DNA of 64,000 nt from assembly GCA_937916355.1 (NCBI GenBank), contig CALFTM010000060.1:21596-85595 (forward strand), in the 5' to 3' direction. Shown here piece after piece: positions 59,674 through 64,000 of the stretch. This DNA is from an uncultured Bacteroidales bacterium (GTDB lineage: Bacteria; Bacteroidota; Bacteroidia; Bacteroidales; Paludibacteraceae). Below the pieces are notes generated by a model. It was given only the letters and a program-made list of their open reading frames with translations. It ran no database searches and was not told the DNA's origin. Numbering within the stretch: position 1 is the first letter of the stretch; each line of letters begins with the position of its first letter. Both the position numbers and the translations under genes were made by a program.

Positions 59674-61788
59674 ATGGGACAAATGAAAATTTACGAAGCG
59701 ATTAGGAAAGTCTCTCTTTCCTGTGCAAAGTCTGGTGATGTCCAGACAAGGGCTGATTTAGCCTATGAATTGAAGGAAATGGGGATTGCCAGTGAGGACG
59801 ATGCCCGTTTGTCTGAAATGGTCTATCGTGCTTATCTGCATTATAATCGGGACAATGATATTTTGAAATCTTTTGTGACCAATGACGGAGCGTCGAGCAT
59901 TGTCGATCAGTATGAGGTGAATGCCCATCTGGATGATGATAATCTACAAGAGGCTTTGTCGGTCATAGAGAAAGACCTCACCCTTGCGAAGGATAATCTT
60001 CAGGTGGCAGAACGGGATACAGAGTCGGTGTTGCGCCTTGAGTTGTTAAAAGCGGCAGGAGGCGTGCTGAAAGAGCTGGAGGGAACTCAGCAGTTGACGC
60101 AAATCAGGGAAAAGAGTGCGGCACTGATGCAAAACTATGGAAAGATGATCGACTCCTACCAATCTGCGGAAAAACAGGTGAAGATAGACATCAAAGACTT
60201 TGTCGATTTAAGAGGTGCAGTGAGTTTCATGCTACAGAAATATGCGGTAGCCTTGGTAGATGTTTTTGGAGAGTCTATAAAGGTGATAGATCCAAACCTA
60301 TTTGATTTCAGTAAGGTGAAGTGGCTTGATGTGAAAAATATGAAGAGTCAGGCGGAACTGAAATTTAATCAGTTGGATCAAGAGTGTACATTGTTGGTCG
60401 GAGAGGTGGCAGAGCATTTCTCTCAAACAATGAACCAGATTCCTTTGTGGATGAAGTCCAGCAAAGCCTTAGGAGCTAAAAGCGGACTATATGGGACACT
60501 GGTCGTCGGAGTGATCTCCTATTTGAACCATTGGTTGGCGACACAGGAGAAGAGCATGAGAATGGAGACTGAGTATGCTAAGCTTAAAAATAGCATATTG
60601 AAAGACCGTGTACAGGTTAAGTCTGATATGATGCGTTTGACGAGCATCCACAAGACGCTCAACGACCTTTATATTCCTAAGGCAGAAGCCTTCTTGCGAT
60701 TGAGTGAGCAGGTGTTGTCTGATGATTTGAATAACCTGATTGAAAGTTTATACTCCAATGAGACTGCCCAGTTGAAACAAGAGAGAGATGCGATATTGGC
60801 ACGGTTGAAAGAGTTGGAGAGAAGTATCAATGACCATAATGAAAACCTTACCCTTTATGATGGACAGTTGAAGGATTTGAATGGTTTGTTAGATTCGCAA
60901 AAAGAGTATTATCAAGCGGCGGTAAGTCAAAAGCCGGAAGAGCCTAACATCCTCACCAAAGTATTTTTACAAGAAAAGTATAAGAAAAAATTACACGAAT
61001 GGGTGGTGAAGAACGGTTCTCTTGTCACAGCCTACGAGGATATGAAAGTTGATGTTGAATTGGCAAAAGAGAGTTTGGCAACCCATAAGTCGCAGATTGA
61101 AGCAGATAAAAAAGAGTATGATAGCCTTAGACGTAAATTGGCGGATTTGAACACGAAGATTGCAAGCAAACTGACAGCGTCACCACAACAAAAATTGGAG
61201 GTGTTGAAAAATCTGAAAGGTTTGTTGAGCCTTCTCCATGCTGGAAAATCGGTTGTCGAGAGCAAATTAGATGAGAGTATGTTGGAGGTGGTGCAAGTTG
61301 CCGAACCTAATTTCGACAACGAGTTGCCAGCAGAATTAGTGTCAAAGTACCAAGGATTCTGTGATGGGGTGGTGTCAGAAGTTAGAGCCAGTGGCGTAGA
61401 TGTGGCGAGCAATGTTTTGCGAGAACTTGGTTTGGAAGGTTCTGATGTTGCGCAGCAGGTGTCCGAAACATCACAGATGGCGATGGACAAGTTGGCGAAC
61501 CTTCTTCAGAATGCCAGCTATCTACAATCAGAGCAGATGCGTTCGCAGTTGACGGAGGAGGTTTATCGACGTGAGTTGGAGCGTATGCAGGAGGAGTTCA
61601 AGAAGAGTTTATCTAATATTTCAAATCAGTCTGATGCCTTACTGAAAGCACTTGGAAAAGCCAATACCGCAACCAACAAAGAAGATTTGCGTAAAGCATT
61701 GATCGAATTGTCGGGAGGAAAAGAGTCTCAATTCACTGAGAGTGATTTTGATGCGATGCTTAGGGGTGAGAAAACGATTGAAATATAA
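59674..61788 (+). CDS. Large coiled-coil protein of unknown function in the floA operon
   Basis: 704 residues (ATG 59674, with another ATG three codons later). No signal peptide. Residues 1-100 are a mixed helical head. Helical segments follow to ~260, then a single hydrophobic segment LYGTLVVGVISYLNHW (about 272-287). A long coiled coil fills 355-540 (KQERDAILARLKELERSIND, KQEQ-type heptads). A Ser/Gln-rich helical tail continues to ~690 and the end is acidic. No ATPase, SMC head or known toxin domain is visible. It could be a membrane-associated scaffold. It follows the POT gene by 21 bp. Confidence 0.75.
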   Translation: MGQMKIYEAIRKVSLSCAKSGDVQTRADLAYELKEMGIASEDDARLSEMVYRAYLHYNRDNDILKSFVTNDGASSIVDQYEVNAHLDDDNLQEALSVIEKDLTLAKDNLQVAERDTESVLRLELLKAAGGVLKELEGTQQLTQIREKSAALMQNYGKMIDSYQSAEKQVKIDIKDFVDLRGAVSFMLQKYAVALVDVFGESIKVIDPNLFDFSKVKWLDVKNMKSQAELKFNQLDQECTLLVGEVAEHFSQTMNQIPLWMKSSKALGAKSGLYGTLVVGVISYLNHWLATQEKSMRMETEYAKLKNSILKDRVQVKSDMMRLTSIHKTLNDLYIPKAEAFLRLSEQVLSDDLNNLIESLYSNETAQLKQERDAILARLKELERSINDHNENLTLYDGQLKDLNGLLDSQKEYYQAAVSQKPEEPNILTKVFLQEKYKKKLHEWVVKNGSLVTAYEDMKVDVELAKESLATHKSQIEADKKEYDSLRRKLADLNTKIASKLTASPQQKLEVLKNLKGLLSLLHAGKSVVESKLDESMLEVVQVAEPNFDNELPAELVSKYQGFCDGVVSEVRASGVDVASNVLRELGLEGSDVAQQVSETSQMAMDKLANLLQNASYLQSEQMRSQLTEEVYRRELERMQEEFKKSLSNISNQSDALLKALGKANTATNKEDLRKALIELSGGKESQFTESDFDAMLRGEKTIEI

Positions 61789-61809
61789 TTTTCCTAAAAA
61801 AGTTTTTAG

Positions 61810-61836
61810 AAGGTGGGGTAGTCACCTCACCTTTTG
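61810..61836 (+). terminator. Possible terminator or attenuator after the coiled-coil gene
   Basis: AAGGTG (61810-61815) and CACCTT (61828-61833) form a stem with a partly paired loop, followed by TTTG. The stem is weak and the next gene begins only 20 bp on, so read-through is likely. Confidence 0.4.
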
Positions 61837-61855
61837 TTCTTAAAAAAAGTTGCCG

Positions 61856-62380
61856 ATGTCGAACAAAAGAAGAGAAGATAAACGAAAAGATTTAGGACTG
61901 TCATCTGAGAAAGAACGAAAAAAAACCGAGTCAGAATTTAAGTCTGCGCAAGAGACTGTGGCGAAATTAGCAAAAAAACGAGAGAAGATAGAGGCAGACC
62001 CGGTTTATAAGTTGGTGATAAAAGGAGCATTTGCTTTCGATATCATAGATGGATTAGCAGGTTTTTTAGAGTGGATTGGAGACTCGCTTTCCTCTGTGTT
62101 TCATTTGCTGAATCTTTATATATCAGTTTTCGTAGTAAAATCGTTTCGCCTCACCTTAGCGGTTTTAAGTGTCTCGTTGGTCGATTTATTAGTAGGGTTC
62201 ATTCCTTTTGCAGGAAGTGTGTTGGACTTTGTTTTCTGTAGCAGTTCCCTCAATCGCCATCTTATTCGAGGTTGGGTAGAGGAGGACGAAACGGTTCGTT
62301 CGAGAGTCAATAAGATTGCCAGTGTCAGTGCATTTATAATCATGGGTTTCGCGGCTATTGTTGCGTGGTTGACTTCCTAA
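61856..62380 (+). CDS. DUF4112-like membrane protein
   Basis: The start is ATG 61856 (MSNKRREDKRKDLGLSSEKE); an in-frame TTG at 61850 is rejected. 174 residues. A very basic head with a short coil (KTESEFKSAQETVAKLAKKR) precedes three to four hydrophobic segments. The block VSLVDLLVGFIPFAGSVLDF with SSLNRHLIRGWVEE fits DUF4112 (L-D-x-x-x-G-x-I-P). Function unknown. Its position after the coiled-coil gene suggests a membrane partner for that protein. Confidence 0.75.
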   Translation: MSNKRREDKRKDLGLSSEKERKKTESEFKSAQETVAKLAKKREKIEADPVYKLVIKGAFAFDIIDGLAGFLEWIGDSLSSVFHLLNLYISVFVVKSFRLTLAVLSVSLVDLLVGFIPFAGSVLDFVFCSSSLNRHLIRGWVEEDETVRSRVNKIASVSAFIIMGFAAIVAWLTS

Positions 62381-62509
62381 TAGGCTTGCTGAGGGAAAAT
62401 AACAAAATAGCCCTAAGCACCAAAGGAATTTGTGGTGTGGAAATTAATAAGAATTGTTTATAGTCTTTTTGTGTGAAAATTAGTTTTTCCCAAAAAACGA
62501 GGGTTTGTT

Positions 62510-63901
62510 TTATAGATTATCAACCACCTCCTTTAAGTGGACTTCCACCTCATTCATGAATTTTGAAAACCTTGTAAAATCAGCCTCTTTCGGAATTGGC
62601 ATACCTATTCCAAAGATCTCTCCACCTAATCCCAACAATACCTTTTTATCCTCTTTTATAACCGGAGCTTCAGCCCTCTCTATAGGGTAAAGCAACGCTG
62701 CCGTTTGGGCAGGGAGAACGTGCATATAGCTAATCATCTGAAAGAGGTCTTCACGCTGAATGGAAAATCCTTTTTTGATATTTTCTTCCAACTCACCACT
62801 ATTTAAACCACTGGACAATCGCTTGTATTTTGCATCCAAAACAAATGAGTCAATACCATCAAGGGCAGTTCCTTTTCGGTAAAAATCAGGAAAAAAGGAT
62901 TGTCCACCTTTGTATATTTGAATACCATCTTGTCGCTTTCTATTTTTTGGATGAACCATCCTATCCACCTCTTTTAAGATCGTTGCCAGATACTCTTCCC
63001 ACAACCATGCACCATCAAAAAGCACTCCATAAACCTTATTTTTCTCATATCCAAACTTTATGGATTCATGCCGAAGAATTTGCAAACAAAGTTGTTGTAA
63101 GTCTGTATAGGCTGAATAGTATGGATGTTGCAATCTTTTGAGATTTTTAGAGATAATTTGCATCCGTTCTCTCCTATTAAAAGATGGAGTAGCTTGTAAG
63201 ATTTGAGAAACAGACTCTTTGGTCTCCATGTCGTTATTAAGAATATAACCACCCTGAGGTTTCGCCTTTATGTATTCTATCGTATGACGTACCAATTGCG
63301 TAATTTCATTATCGAAGCTATATTCTCTATTATTATACGAAACTCGACCTCTAAAAGGAACATTTTCTTTAATATGACGATTGACATCAATAATACCTTT
63401 CACGTTAGAATCATTGTGTTCAAATCTTCGGTACTTCTTAAAAAGACCTTGTCTCAGAGCCTTTTTAAGAAAATGAGGAAACAAATAGAGCAAAAAATCA
63501 AATACAGATTCTCTGTTCATGGCATGTTTCATGTCAAACAGATTGATTGAAAACACCTTTTGCAACATATAATGCAAAAAATAGTCATTTTCATCTTCCT
63601 TTGCAAAACGAGATTTGATTTTCAGTTGAGTATCGTTAATTCCGATAAAACCCATAACATTACCCGTAGAGAGTTCTTTTCCTTGCAATGAGAGGATACG
63701 ATTTTCACTTATCTCATCATCACACAGAGCCCAATCTCTTGGAAAAATCAAAAGATTTGGATTCTCTGCAAGAGTAACTTCCCTGATATTCACATTGGCT
63801 ATTTTTTGAAGATTGTTGATGTGCATTTCAATCTTCTCTTCCGATGTAAGATTAGAGATGTGCGTCCAATCGCAGTTATCAGTTATCTGAATCAGACTCA
63901 T
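62510..63901 (-). CDS. mcrC: McrC-family restriction endonuclease subunit
   Basis: The start is ATG 63901 (MSLIQITDNCDWTHIS); the upstream TTG at 63922 only deepens the overlap with mcrB. 463 residues. The N-terminal domain covers ~1-150, followed by a central helical region with GLFKKYRRFEHNDSNVKG. The PD-(D/E)xK nuclease core is visible as FFPDFYRKG, then GIDSFVLDAKYKRL (about residues 350-375). McrC supplies the cutting subunit of the McrBC machine, which uses GTP to cleave methylated foreign DNA. It overlaps the end of mcrB by 23 bp. Confidence 0.92.
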   Translation of the reverse strand: MSLIQITDNCDWTHISNLTSEEKIEMHINNLQKIANVNIREVTLAENPNLLIFPRDWALCDDEISENRILSLQGKELSTGNVMGFIGINDTQLKIKSRFAKEDENDYFLHYMLQKVFSINLFDMKHAMNRESVFDFLLYLFPHFLKKALRQGLFKKYRRFEHNDSNVKGIIDVNRHIKENVPFRGRVSYNNREYSFDNEITQLVRHTIEYIKAKPQGGYILNNDMETKESVSQILQATPSFNRRERMQIISKNLKRLQHPYYSAYTDLQQLCLQILRHESIKFGYEKNKVYGVLFDGAWLWEEYLATILKEVDRMVHPKNRKRQDGIQIYKGGQSFFPDFYRKGTALDGIDSFVLDAKYKRLSSGLNSGELEENIKKGFSIQREDLFQMISYMHVLPAQTAALLYPIERAEAPVIKEDKKVLLGLGGEIFGIGMPIPKEADFTRFSKFMNEVEVHLKEVVDNL

Positions 63902-64000
63902 CTCTCCAATATGCGTTTTCAAGTTTTTCCATCAATTCGTCCATATTTGGCATTCCGCGCAGATACTCACGCAAAAGCCCTTCAAGGTGATAGTTCCAAA
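63879..64000 (-). CDS. mcrB: C-terminal end of McrB-like AAA+ GTPase, cut by the window edge
   Basis: The minus-strand frame from the right edge reads WNYHLEGLLREYLRGMPNMD and on to a TGA at 63881-63879. The W-x-Y-x(2)-x-G-LL-x-EYL pattern is the usual end of McrB-type AAA+ domains, which hydrolyse GTP and drive DNA translocation with McrC. The N-terminal DNA-recognition domain and Walker motifs lie outside the window. The overlap with mcrC and the order mcrB-mcrC are as in known McrBC operons. Confidence 0.75.
   Translation of the reverse strand, partial: WNYHLEGLLREYLRGMPNMDELMEKLENAYWRDESDSDN

Noticed and set aside
1..64000. tRNA, rRNA, CRISPR arrays, insertion sequences or prophage
   Set aside because: I saw no cloverleaf-like sequence, no repeat-spacer array, and no transposase, integrase or phage structural gene; a program such as tRNAscan-SE would be the decisive check for tRNAs.

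Overview
The window is about 64 kb of a Bacteroidales-type Bacteroidota chromosome. The evidence is moderate AT-richness, many copies of the Bacteroidota -7 promoter element TAnnTTTG (some with a matching -33 TTTG), and lineage-typical genes: a FeoA-FeoB fusion, GSCFA, a TamB-like giant, a DUF2520/HAD/UbiA cluster and pyruvate:ferredoxin oxidoreductase. At least two proteins end in what looks like a type IX secretion (T9SS) sorting domain. I cannot name a genus. I see no rRNA, tRNA, CRISPR array, insertion sequence or prophage. Most of the window is core or lineage-core sequence, with small accessory patches.

Layout, left to right. 1-3.1 kb: two secreted proteins of unknown function, then an OmpA-like lipoprotein with a GSCFA protein. 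3.2-4.6 kb: CstA. 5.1-9.1 kb: an iron operon (FeoAB, FeoB-associated Cys-rich peptide, hemerythrin-domain protein, LuxR-type regulator with a degenerate receiver). 9.2-12.7 kb: operon AI-2E-type permease, prmC, recX, CPBP protease. This faces a rightward block (12.8-17.2 kb) of a charged-linker protein, rsmI, a coiled-coil lipoprotein and a DUF4153 membrane protein. 17.3-21.5 kb: leftward operon rlmD, metallophosphoesterase, Nif3-like, zinc-ribbon protein. 21.7-24.2 kb: panB and a secreted CotH-like protein. 24.3-27.1 kb: two paralogous envelope proteins and tsaD. 27.2-31.8 kb: TamB-like protein. 31.9-35.3 kb: YegP-like protein and valS. 35.4-38.0 kb: two exported proteins built from a repeated PsbP-like unit. 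38.3-41.9 kb: pyruvate:ferredoxin oxidoreductase.

42.3-46.9 kb is a three-gene O-acetylation cassette (two SGNH proteins and an MBOAT acyltransferase). It is followed by a PiT phosphate transporter with a PhoU-like tail, an outer-membrane beta-barrel and a radical SAM protein. 51.2-53.6 kb holds two leftward lipoproteins, one a papain-family protease. 53.8-57.1 kb carries a nitroreductase and a gene train with DUF2520, KdsC-like HAD and UbiA prenyltransferase. 57.3-62.4 kb carries a flotillin-like protein, a POT transporter, a 704-residue coiled-coil protein of unknown function and a DUF4112-like membrane protein. The right edge is the start of a leftward McrBC-type restriction system, with the mcrB tail and complete mcrC.

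Most promising for something undescribed: the flotillin-adjacent coiled-coil/DUF4112 pair; the Feo-hemerythrin-pseudoreceiver operon; a 16-bp palindrome in which two opposing -7 elements abut; paired inverted repeats upstream of the PsbP-like gene; and the paralogue pair at 24.3-26.0 kb that shares one C-terminal domain on two different N-termini. Several automatically plausible starts (TTG/GTG) were moved to downstream ATGs because the upstream codons coincide with promoter elements or lack homology.
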